Shown here one piece after another: positions 1 to 8,241 of a DNA stretch of 64,000 nucleotides. The notes below the pieces were generated by a model, which saw only the letters and a list, made by a program, of their open reading frames with translations, did not search any database and was not told the origin of the DNA. Every line of letters begins with the position of its first letter. Positions within the stretch are counted from its first letter, which is position 1. Source of the DNA: Microbacterium sp. VKM Ac-2870 (GTDB lineage: Bacteria; Actinomycetota; Actinomycetes; Actinomycetales; Microbacteriaceae); assembly GCF_015350795.1 (NCBI RefSeq), contig NZ_JADKSH010000004.1, forward strand, positions 62,001 through 126,000. The letters are read 5' to 3'. The position numbers and the translations under genes are program-made.

Positions 1-1
1 C

Positions 2-349
2 GCCGAGATGCAGCAGGCTGTCGGGATCTCCACATCCCACAAGGATCTTGCGACCGCGATCGCGTACAGCCTTTACAAGTGGCTATCGTCCGGGAGCCTG
101 CTGCTCGGGTTTGACGCCGTCATCGCACCGCACCTCGCCAGCAGTGGGCTCGGCGATCACCCGGCGGTGTCCCGCTTCCTGCTGATGCTCGCCGGCCGTC
201 CCGGATATCTTTCCCAGTTTCCCAATGACGAGGTCACGTTCCTGCTCGAGCAGGTCATGCAGACCCCGGTGCTCTACCGCGCCGCACGGTTCGCGGTTCT
301 CGGCACCCGGGCCCTGAACGACGCCGACGGCGTGGAACGGAGCTTCTGA
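2..349 (+). CDS. Partial protein of unknown function, first visible gene of the defence operon
   Basis: The frame is open to the window edge, so this is probably the C-terminal 115 residues of a longer protein rather than a complete gene starting at the ATG at 8. The segment is alpha-helical in character and rich in Leu and Ala, with no catalytic motif I recognise. Its TGA overlaps the ATG of the next gene by one base (TGATG), so the two are probably translated together. By position it belongs with the helicase operon downstream. Function unknown; the upstream sequence is needed to identify it. Confidence 0.55.
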   Translation, partial: AEMQQAVGISTSHKDLATAIAYSLYKWLSSGSLLLGFDAVIAPHLASSGLGDHPAVSRFLLMLAGRPGYLSQFPNDEVTFLLEQVMQTPVLYRAARFAVLGTRALNDADGVERSF

Positions 350-1440
350 TGCAGATCAGCCAGCTCACGCCCGAGATGGCCGCCGCCGCGGCGATACGAA
401 CTCTCGGCCTGGACCCCGACATCATCGACCTGACCTCGTTCGAGGCGCTGGCCGCTGCGCTGCGCCGAGCCGCGTCGTTCCTGTGCCCGACGAGTCCGGG
501 ACGGCTCGCCGATGCCGTGTACGGCGCCGTGCAGCCCCTCGCCGGTGCCGGTGCGGTCACTCGGTCGGGCATCGGGGAGATCCTGGATGAACTGGTCGCT
601 TCCGGGGACCTGCTGGAACTTCGCCATGACAATGGCCGGTCGGCGCGGCTGCTGTACCTGGCGCCGCCGTCGTTCATCGAACGACACCCGGGCCGCTACC
701 TGCTCACCGGCATCAGACCGTTCGGTGTGCCACTGATCCCGGACGATCTTGCCCAGACGATCGACTACGAAGGCTCGACACGGTCGATCAACCTCAATGC
801 AGACGCCGGGCCGACGCAACTGCGCGACCGGGGGCTGCGTTGCGTCGCGACAGAACGTTGGCTTGCCCGACCGGCCATCGAAACTCCGACCGAACTTCTC
901 GATCGATTTCGGGTGTGCCTGGATACCGCCGCCCTCGCCGGCCACCTCGAGGACATCCAGATCCTCGACCCGGCATCTTCGGTGCGGTACTACGCGGGCC
1001 GTTGGCGGCCGCCGGCGGATTCCGATACCGGGGACTTCATCGCCCGCCGGCCGCAGGGTTACGGCGCCGACTTGTGGTGTCTGGCGCGGTGTGAGCATGG
1101 CGTGCCGTCGCGTTTGCTGGATTGGCCGGTCGATAACCCGGTCCTGCCCGGTCGCGACGAGGCATGGCGCTATCAAGCGGCGGCCGATGCTGCCCGTGGC
1201 GTGCCGCAACGTTTCCGTCGCCGCGCGGGCAGCGCAACTGGCGGTGACGTCGTCTTCGACTTCTTCTCGCCTCTGCCGGGATTCGCGGAACGTTACCTGC
1301 AGTTCGTCGGAATGCCGCTCGGGAAGACGACGGGTGCGCTGTTCACGTTCCGTGTGCCCGAGAGTGCGGCCGACGGCGTCGGGACTTTTCTGATCGACAT
1401 GCTGTGGATGACACAAGAGGAGGCACCACATGGCGTCTGA
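349..1440 (+). CDS. Unknown 363-aa defence-operon protein with a possible winged-helix segment
   Basis: I do not recognise the family. Residues about 48-95 look like a winged helix-turn-helix (Ala/Gly-rich helices, then a LVASGDLLEL turn and wing), so it may bind DNA or act as an adaptor. The rest has scattered Trp and Arg residues, including a QRFRRR basic patch near residue 287, and no nuclease or ATPase motif. It is coupled at both ends: TGATG with the upstream gene, and an 11-bp overlap with the helicase gene. Tight coupling to a DruE-like helicase suggests a subunit or substrate-specificity role in the same system; that is inference. Confidence 0.7.
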   Translation: MQISQLTPEMAAAAAIRTLGLDPDIIDLTSFEALAAALRRAASFLCPTSPGRLADAVYGAVQPLAGAGAVTRSGIGEILDELVASGDLLELRHDNGRSARLLYLAPPSFIERHPGRYLLTGIRPFGVPLIPDDLAQTIDYEGSTRSINLNADAGPTQLRDRGLRCVATERWLARPAIETPTELLDRFRVCLDTAALAGHLEDIQILDPASSVRYYAGRWRPPADSDTGDFIARRPQGYGADLWCLARCEHGVPSRLLDWPVDNPVLPGRDEAWRYQAAADAARGVPQRFRRRAGSATGGDVVFDFFSPLPGFAERYLQFVGMPLGKTTGALFTFRVPESAADGVGTFLIDMLWMTQEEAPHGV

Positions 1441-4400
1441 CGCTCCCACGATCGCCGAGACGATCGACGACATCCAGTCGGCCTTACGCGAGTATATCGA
1501 GGCGACGTACCATGTCGGTCACCCCACGATCATCGAGCAGCGCCGCCAATTGCTGCTGACTGAGGGGGTGCTGTTCAGAGCTCCCTTCATCGAGAGCACG
1601 CCGCGATACCAGACCAACCGCAAGTTCGCTGAACTCGACGTCGACGGCGCTGTGCACGACCTGTTCACCCCGCTCACCCAGAAGGTCGGTGAGTTCGACC
1701 GGTTGCTGCACGATCCGCCTTACACCCATCAAGCGGAAGCGATCGAGTGGGCGGCTCGCGACGGCAAAAGCCTCGCCATCACGACCGGAACGGGCTCCGG
1801 GAAGACCGAGTCTTTCCTGTTGCCGATGCTCGCCAAGCTGGCCACCGAAGCTAAGCACCGGCCGGACTCGTTCGCTGCCCCCGCCGTGCGCGCGCTGATC
1901 CTCTACCCGATGAACGCGCTGGTCAACGACCAGTTGGCGCGTCTGCGTCTGCTGCTGGGCGACCCGCGGCTGACGACGCAGTTCCATGCCTGGGCAGGTC
2001 GCCCAGCCCGTTTCGCGCGCTACACCAGCCGCACCCTGTACCCGGGAGTGCGGACGGTGAAAAAGGATCAGAAGCGGCTCGGGTCGATCGAGGACTTCTA
2101 CCTGCTGCTGATCGATAAAGCTGCCGATCCGAAAGCGCCCGGGCACGCGCAGGCGAAGAAGCTCAAGGAGAAGCTGGAGGCGCGGGGCAAGTGGCCCGCG
2201 AAACCTGACCTTAAGGCGTGGTTCGGACCCAAGCACTCGAAGTGGAAGGACGTGAAGAGTGGGCGGTTCCTGCGGGCAGTGATGGGACCGGATGACCCGG
2301 AACTCCTCACCCGCCACGAGGTCCTCGCCGCACCCCCGGACGTGCTCATCACCAACTACTCGATGCTCGAGTACATGCTGATGAGGCCGCTCGAGCGGCC
2401 GGTGTTCGACCACACCCGGCAGTGGCTGGCGGACAACCCGGATGAGAAGTTCCTACTGATCGTCGACGAGGCGCACCTGTACCGCGGGGCCGCGGGCGCC
2501 GAGGTCGCACTGCTGTTGCGCCGGTTGCGATCCCGGCTGGGGATCACGCCGGATCGTGTCCAGGTGATCACGACGAGCGCGAGCTTCAGCACCCCCGAGT
2601 ATGCCCGCGAGTTCGCCGCGCAACTGACCGGCAAGGACGAAGCCGACTTCCGGACGGTTACCAGCAAACCGGCGTTGCGAGCCGGTGCTGCACAAGGCAT
2701 GCCGGCCGATGCGACGCTGCTCGCCAGCCTCCCGCTCGCGGACTTCTACAACGCCGAGACCGAACCGGCACGCATGGTCGCGGTCGCCGACCTGCTTACC
2801 GACCGAGGTGTGGCCGACCGGGACCGTCCCGTCGCGTCACTGCTCCACGACGCCCTGGCAGGCTACGAGCCGATGAACCTGCTCATCAACGAGACGATGC
2901 AGAAGGCGCAACCGCTGCACGAACTCGGCACAGCGGTGTTCCCCGACGTCGCCACCGAGCTGGCGGACAAGGCGGTCACCGCCCTCGTCGCGCTGGGCAG
3001 CGCCGCACGCCGTACCCCCGAGGAAGCGGGCCTGCTGCCCTGCCGGGTGCACGCGTTCTTCCGAGGGCTTCCCGGGCTGTGGGCGTGCATCGACCCCGAG
3101 TGCAAGGCCGTCGAACGTGACGATCTGCCGCCGAGCGTCGGACCGATCGGCAGGCTGTACCCGCAACCGCGGGCCACCTGCCAGTGCGGGGCGCGGGTGT
3201 TCGAGTTTTACACCTGCCGTCACTGCGGTTCGGCCTACGCGCGCGGTTACACCGATGATCTGCAGCATCCGACGTTCTTGTGGCATGAGAGCGGCGGCGC
3301 CTTCCAGACCACCGCCGGCGCGGTCCCCGAACTGTTTCCCCTCGATCTGTTGCTGGAAGAACCGCAGGCCGGAGAGGTTCAGGTCGCCGAGATCGACCTG
3401 GTGACCGGCCGGCTCGATCCGGACAAGCCGCCGGTCCGCGGCCGCATCGTCTTTCTCCCGAAGCTGCGCAGCGGCGAAAAGGTGACGAGCGACGACGATG
3501 GCGATGACGGCGACGACCAAGCCGAAGCGGACGGCGAATTCAAACCGTGCGGTGTCTGCGGACAGTTGGCGGGGTTCTTCGGCCGTTCCTCCGTTCAGGA
3601 CCACCAGACGAAGGGCGACCAGCCGTTCCAGGCACTGGTAACCCGACAGATCGAAGTCCAGCCGCCCAGTGCCCCGTACTCCACGTTCGCGCCGCTGCGC
3701 GGCCGTAAGGTGTTGGCGTTCTCCGACTCGCGACAGGTAGCCGCACGTCTGGCGCCCAACCTGCAGGCGTATTCGATGCGAGACGTGATCCGGCCGCTGA
3801 TCCTGAAGGGGTGGGAAGAACTGTCCGCCCAGCCGGGCATCGGGAAGCAGCTGAGCTTAGAGCGTCTGTACTTGGCGGTGATGGTGGGAGCCAAGCAACT
3901 CGAGGTGCGGTTGCGTCCGGAACTTCGGGAAGCGGAGTCCCTCCACGTTCTGAAAGCGGTCGGCAAGGCGGTCGACAACGGGGCGTTGACAGGCAACGAA
4001 GAAGCGCGCGGGGAACTGTTGATGCTCACCTCCCCGCCCCCGCAGGCCCTGTTGCGTGCGATCTACCTGGCCCTGACCGACAAGCACTACGGACTGGTGT
4101 CTCTGGGCCTCGCGTCGATCCGGGAGAAGACCAGCCTGCGAGACGACCTCCTCGCGGACCTGCCAGCCATCGATGGTGTCGCCACGACCGACGAGCAGCG
4201 CCTCGCCCTGGTCCGGCTGTGGCTCGCGCAGTGGGCGACGCCTACGCGCGGCATCTGGTTCCCGACGATGACCTCGGAGTGGTGGCGGCAGAAGGGCGGC
4301 GTGAAGCCCCACACCGGCAGATTCCAGGCCATCGACCGCTGGCTGGGAACGCCGGCAGCGAAGAAGAAGTTCAAGGAGCAGTGGCTGCCGGTGCTGCTTC

Positions 4401-7006
4401 CTGCGTTCTGCGAGTTGGAGGGCGCGAAGTATCGACTGCTCGCCGGCACGGTCGCGCTGGAGCCGGGCGGGTTGTGGGGATACTGCAAGCGGTGCCGGTT
4501 CACCCAGCGGCCTTTCCCGGGATCAACACGTTGCGTCAACTGCGACCAGAACCAGGTGCGCACCCTCGACCCCACGACTGACGAGGTCTTCCAGGCGCGC
4601 AAGGGCTACTACCGGCAGAGCGCCGAACGTGCCCTGCAGTCTCCCCACAAACCCATCCTCAGCATCATCGCCGCGGAGCACACCGCACAGTTGAATGCGG
4701 CCCAATCCGACGCAGTCTTCTCACGTGCCGAGGAATACGAACTCCTGTTCCAGGACATCGATGTCGGATTGCCGCGACCGGGGGAACAGGAACGCGCCGC
4801 GATCGATGTGCTCTCGTGCACCACCACGATGGAGGTCGGTATCGACATCGGGAGCCTGTCGGGTGTCGCCCTGCGCAACATGCCGCCATCGCGTGCTAAC
4901 TACCAACAGCGGGCGGGCCGTGCGGGTCGTCGAGGCAACGCGGTCGCCACGGTCGTCGCATTCGGCAGTGCTGACACGCACGACGACCACTACTTCCGAA
5001 ACCCGCACCTCATGATCCGCGGCGACGTGGACGACCCGGTGCTGACGTTGGACAACGACGAGATCGCGCGACGTCATGTCATCGCCTACCTGCTGCAGCG
5101 GTACAACCAGGACAGGTTGCCCGAGATCGACCCCGAGGATCAGCCCCAACTGTTCGAAGTGCTCGGCACCGTCCGCGGCTTCATGGGCACCACGTCACCG
5201 CTGAACCGCACCGACTTCGAAGAGTGGCTGACCGAGCATCAGACCGTGCTGACGGTCGACATCGCGTCATGGCTGCCAGCGGAGCTCACCGCAACGGACC
5301 GATCGCACCTCCTCGACGGCCTGATCACGGCGACCCTCGGCGCGATCGATGACGCGCTCGACCTGCAAGCCGATGGGAAGCTGCCCGAACCGGAAGAGGG
5401 CGACGCCGCCCCACAAGAGGTCGCGGTCGAGGACGGCGATGCCGGCGAGGACGGCGCCGAGGTGCCCGCCGAGCAGCGCAGCCAGTCGAACCTGCTCGAT
5501 CGCCTCCTCTACAAAGGCGTGCTGCCAAGGTACGCGTTCCCGACCGATGTGGTGGCGTTCCACGTGTTCGACCGTGCCAAGTCGGAACGATTCCACACTG
5601 AGTTCCGGTACGCGCCGAGCCAGGGCCTGCCGGTCGCGTTGACCCAGTACGCGCCCGGCAAGGTGGTGTGGATCGACAACAAGGAATGGACCTCCGGCGC
5701 CATTTACGCGCCGATGCACAAAGAACGAGCTCAAGCCTGGCGCGACAAGATGCTCTACTTCGAATGCCAGGTTTGCCACTACGCCAAGCACGTCCCAGCA
5801 GACGAGGCCCAGCGCGGCGAGGAGCGTGACTGCGACGCGTGCGGCGCGACCGGCAAATTCGGCAAGGCGATGAACTGGATGCGACCGCCCGGGTTCGCCC
5901 ATCGCGCCAACGACGATCCCGGCACCAGCCCGGACGACGCACCGGCGAACAGTTACGCCACCCGCGCCAAACTTGTCGCCGAGGGCCCGGAGCGCGAAGA
6001 AGCTTGGGATCACGTCACACCCCGCCTCGAGCAGACCTACCGGCGGGACACACTGCTGGTCACGAACACCGGTCCACGCGGCGAGGGATACACGTACTGC
6101 ACGAAGTGCGGCCTGATCGAACCGAGCCATGGTTCGACGGGCATCGTCGCTGGCCCCCACGCCAAGCCGTTCCCCGATGAGCGGGAACAAGAGTGTCAGG
6201 GGTCGGGCTCGACGAAGGGTCTCGTGCTGGGCACGGACTTCATCTCCGATGTGCTGCTCGTGCGGTTGAGCGTCGAGAAGCCACTCACCCTGCGCCCGGA
6301 ACTACTGTCCACGCAGGTGGCGCTTCGGACCGTCGCGGAAGCGCTCACGATTGCTGCGACAGGTGAGCTCGACGTGGACGCGAGTGAGTTGCAGGCCGAG
6401 TACCGCCCCGCGCTGACACCGGGCGGCAACCACGGGCTGGAGGCTGAGATCTACCTGTACGACACGCTCGCCGGCGGTGCCGGGTTCACTCGGCGGGTGC
6501 ACGGGTACGGGGAATCGATCTTCCGGAAGGCGCTGGACCGGCTTGAGCACTGCCCGGCCGACTGCGACGCGTCCTGCTACCGGTGCCTGCGCAGCTTCCG
6601 CAACCGGTTTGAGCACAGCCTGCTCGACCGTCAGATCGGTGCAGCGCTGTTGCGGTATGTCCTGGACGGCATCAGCCCGGTGCTGAACGAGGCTCGGATG
6701 AACCAGTCGATCGACAAGCTCCTCGCCGACCTGCAGAGCCGTGACATCACGGGCATCGAGTTCCTGAAGAACGAACCGGTGCTGATTCCGGGGATCGGGT
6801 CGGTCACCGCCCCGATCCTCGCTCGCGGCAACGGCACTGACCGCATCTTCTACATCCAGAGTCCGCTGACCCGGGACACCCCTCCCACGCAGGAACTCTG
6901 GGATGCGAAAGAACTTGGTGGTGTACCGATCCACCCGATCGATGACATCGTCGTGACCCGAAACCTGCCCGTCGCGAGCCAGCAGGTGCTGCGGTGGCTG
7001 AGCTGA
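1430..7006 (+). CDS. DruE-like giant SF2 helicase with DUF1998-type C-terminus
   Basis: 1,858 aa. Visible in order: Q-motif-like PYTHQAEAI (about 97-105), Walker A TGTGSGKTE (119-127), DEAH box (346-349), zinc-ribbon-like Cys pairs near 555-605 and 705-710, an acidic tract near 690, CKRC/CVNC pairs near 1020-1040, motif V around TTTMEVGIDIG (about 1130), motif VI QRAGRAGRRG (about 1160), and a C-terminal Cys cluster CPADCDASCYRCLR (about 1707-1720) typical of DUF1998/MZB helicases. Length and layout match DruE of Druantia systems; DISARM instead splits helicase and DUF1998 between DrmA and DrmB. Likely role: nucleic-acid translocase sensing or attacking phage DNA. AGAGGAGG lies just upstream of this ATG. 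It overlaps the next gene by 13 bp. Confidence 0.85.
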   Translation: MASDAPTIAETIDDIQSALREYIEATYHVGHPTIIEQRRQLLLTEGVLFRAPFIESTPRYQTNRKFAELDVDGAVHDLFTPLTQKVGEFDRLLHDPPYTHQAEAIEWAARDGKSLAITTGTGSGKTESFLLPMLAKLATEAKHRPDSFAAPAVRALILYPMNALVNDQLARLRLLLGDPRLTTQFHAWAGRPARFARYTSRTLYPGVRTVKKDQKRLGSIEDFYLLLIDKAADPKAPGHAQAKKLKEKLEARGKWPAKPDLKAWFGPKHSKWKDVKSGRFLRAVMGPDDPELLTRHEVLAAPPDVLITNYSMLEYMLMRPLERPVFDHTRQWLADNPDEKFLLIVDEAHLYRGAAGAEVALLLRRLRSRLGITPDRVQVITTSASFSTPEYAREFAAQLTGKDEADFRTVTSKPALRAGAAQGMPADATLLASLPLADFYNAETEPARMVAVADLLTDRGVADRDRPVASLLHDALAGYEPMNLLINETMQKAQPLHELGTAVFPDVATELADKAVTALVALGSAARRTPEEAGLLPCRVHAFFRGLPGLWACIDPECKAVERDDLPPSVGPIGRLYPQPRATCQCGARVFEFYTCRHCGSAYARGYTDDLQHPTFLWHESGGAFQTTAGAVPELFPLDLLLEEPQAGEVQVAEIDLVTGRLDPDKPPVRGRIVFLPKLRSGEKVTSDDDGDDGDDQAEADGEFKPCGVCGQLAGFFGRSSVQDHQTKGDQPFQALVTRQIEVQPPSAPYSTFAPLRGRKVLAFSDSRQVAARLAPNLQAYSMRDVIRPLILKGWEELSAQPGIGKQLSLERLYLAVMVGAKQLEVRLRPELREAESLHVLKAVGKAVDNGALTGNEEARGELLMLTSPPPQALLRAIYLALTDKHYGLVSLGLASIREKTSLRDDLLADLPAIDGVATTDEQRLALVRLWLAQWATPTRGIWFPTMTSEWWRQKGGVKPHTGRFQAIDRWLGTPAAKKKFKEQWLPVLLPAFCELEGAKYRLLAGTVALEPGGLWGYCKRCRFTQRPFPGSTRCVNCDQNQVRTLDPTTDEVFQARKGYYRQSAERALQSPHKPILSIIAAEHTAQLNAAQSDAVFSRAEEYELLFQDIDVGLPRPGEQERAAIDVLSCTTTMEVGIDIGSLSGVALRNMPPSRANYQQRAGRAGRRGNAVATVVAFGSADTHDDHYFRNPHLMIRGDVDDPVLTLDNDEIARRHVIAYLLQRYNQDRLPEIDPEDQPQLFEVLGTVRGFMGTTSPLNRTDFEEWLTEHQTVLTVDIASWLPAELTATDRSHLLDGLITATLGAIDDALDLQADGKLPEPEEGDAAPQEVAVEDGDAGEDGAEVPAEQRSQSNLLDRLLYKGVLPRYAFPTDVVAFHVFDRAKSERFHTEFRYAPSQGLPVALTQYAPGKVVWIDNKEWTSGAIYAPMHKERAQAWRDKMLYFECQVCHYAKHVPADEAQRGEERDCDACGATGKFGKAMNWMRPPGFAHRANDDPGTSPDDAPANSYATRAKLVAEGPEREEAWDHVTPRLEQTYRRDTLLVTNTGPRGEGYTYCTKCGLIEPSHGSTGIVAGPHAKPFPDEREQECQGSGSTKGLVLGTDFISDVLLVRLSVEKPLTLRPELLSTQVALRTVAEALTIAATGELDVDASELQAEYRPALTPGGNHGLEAEIYLYDTLAGGAGFTRRVHGYGESIFRKALDRLEHCPADCDASCYRCLRSFRNRFEHSLLDRQIGAALLRYVLDGISPVLNEARMNQSIDKLLADLQSRDITGIEFLKNEPVLIPGIGSVTAPILARGNGTDRIFYIQSPLTRDTPPTQELWDAKELGGVPIHPIDDIVVTRNLPVASQQVLRWLS

Positions 7007-8241
7007 ACGAGACGAGACTCTACGACACCGGCATCAGCCACGGTCCGGGGGTCCTGCCGACCGTGCCGGCGATGTGGAGCTACTCCTCATTGAAGGAAGC
7101 CGAGATCTGCCCGCGCCGATTCGCCCTGGCACGAGCGGATTACCCGGATCTGTGGGCGCAGCATGGGTATCCGCGACTGCCGAACCTGCCCGCGATGAAG
7201 GGTGACGTGGTGCACGGGGCGCTGCAGATCATCGTCACCGCACTGGTCACGGCGGGCTGCGTCTCGCCGCGGACCGCTGACGCCGTCACGGTGCTGCGGG
7301 ATCTCGGAGGCTACACGGCTGTTGCGCAGCGCACCCTCGACGAACAGTTGCGACGACTTGACGGCAACCCGCGGATCAGTGCGGACCGGCGGGAGCAGAT
7401 CGATCGTGCCCTCTCGGACTGGCTGCCGGAGGCGCGCGAACAGATCCAGAGTTACCTCAACCGGATGACGCTGCACCCGCATCCGGCGCCGGCGCCGACG
7501 CCGACGCCGGCGCCGGTCGGTGCGCCGACCCGGCTGCCCGCGAAGCGCTACCCGATTCGGGGAGGCACCCATCCAGAACGCGAACTGGTGGCCGCGCACC
7601 TGCGCGTTAGGGGTCGCGTCGACGTGCTCAGCGTGGACGCCGACGGTGCGGAGATCATGGACACGAAGACAGGCGCAGAGGCCCCGACGCACCGCGACCA
7701 GCTCCGGCTGTACGCGCTGTTGTGGATGGATGACCGCGAGAGTAACCCCGACGCTCTCCCGGTGACCGCGCTGGTTGCCGCCTACCCGGACCGTGATGTG
7801 GTGGTGCCCGTCCCGACAGAGGCGGAACTTGCGGACCTCCGTGCGGAGGTGACCGCCAGGGTCGGTCGCGCCGACGCCATGGTTGCCGCGAACCGTCCGG
7901 CAGCCGTCGTGGGGGAGCAGTGCGGTACGTGTGACGTGCGCGGCCTGTGCGACGAGTACTGGGAGAGGGGCACGCCGAACACCGTGGATGTTGTCAACGG
8001 CGGCTGGTATGACGTGGAGGGGACGGTGCTGCGGGAGCACGGCGTGAAGAGCTGGGTGTTGCGGGAGGGGCGCACTGGCAGCAATCTGCTCGTGCGCACT
8101 CCCCGCCCGTCGTTCACGTTGCCGGTTGGTGAGCAGGTGCGGATTCTGGGTGTGAGACGCACCATCGACCCTGATGAGGCGGATGCCTTGATCGCCTCGT
8201 TGAACAGCAGCTCCGAGATCTTGTCAGTGGTGTCGGGGTAG
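6994..8241 (+). CDS. Cas4/RecB-like PD-(D/E)XK nuclease with putative Fe-S cluster
   Basis: 415 aa with a GTG start inside the end of the helicase gene. The N-terminus has the YSSLKEAEICPRRF segment of the Cas4/AddB/RecB-nuclease superfamily (Cys39). The catalytic core reads GRVDVLS (Asp near 209), then IMDTKTG (Asp223, Lys225), then QLRLY (about 232-236), matching motifs II, III and the QxxxY motif. Three C-terminal cysteines in CGTCDVRGLC (310, 313, 319) with Cys39 could hold a 4Fe-4S cluster. A Pro/Ala/Thr linker at about 165-180 separates the halves. Known relatives are DNA exonucleases or end-processing enzymes. The operon context suggests the effector nuclease working with the helicase. 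Confidence 0.85.
   Translation: MAELNETRLYDTGISHGPGVLPTVPAMWSYSSLKEAEICPRRFALARADYPDLWAQHGYPRLPNLPAMKGDVVHGALQIIVTALVTAGCVSPRTADAVTVLRDLGGYTAVAQRTLDEQLRRLDGNPRISADRREQIDRALSDWLPEAREQIQSYLNRMTLHPHPAPAPTPTPAPVGAPTRLPAKRYPIRGGTHPERELVAAHLRVRGRVDVLSVDADGAEIMDTKTGAEAPTHRDQLRLYALLWMDDRESNPDALPVTALVAAYPDRDVVVPVPTEAELADLRAEVTARVGRADAMVAANRPAAVVGEQCGTCDVRGLCDEYWERGTPNTVDVVNGGWYDVEGTVLREHGVKSWVLREGRTGSNLLVRTPRPSFTLPVGEQVRILGVRRTIDPDEADALIASLNSSSEILSVVSG
7485..7516 (+). repeat. GCGCCG/GACGCC microsatellite encoding a Pro-Ala-Thr linker
   Basis: A run of near-identical 6-bp units inside the nuclease gene encodes the flexible linker PAPAPTPTPAP. Such tracts can slip, but in whole hexamers, so a length change would keep the reading frame. 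Confidence 0.7.

Noticed and set aside
7992..7999. TGTCAACG as a possible left transposon end
   Set aside because: It lies inside the nuclease coding sequence and no inward AGTGCAACG-type repeats follow.
1..8241. DISARM system
   Set aside because: DISARM has separate DrmA helicase and DrmB DUF1998 proteins and a methyltransferase; here both parts are in one protein and no methyltransferase is visible.
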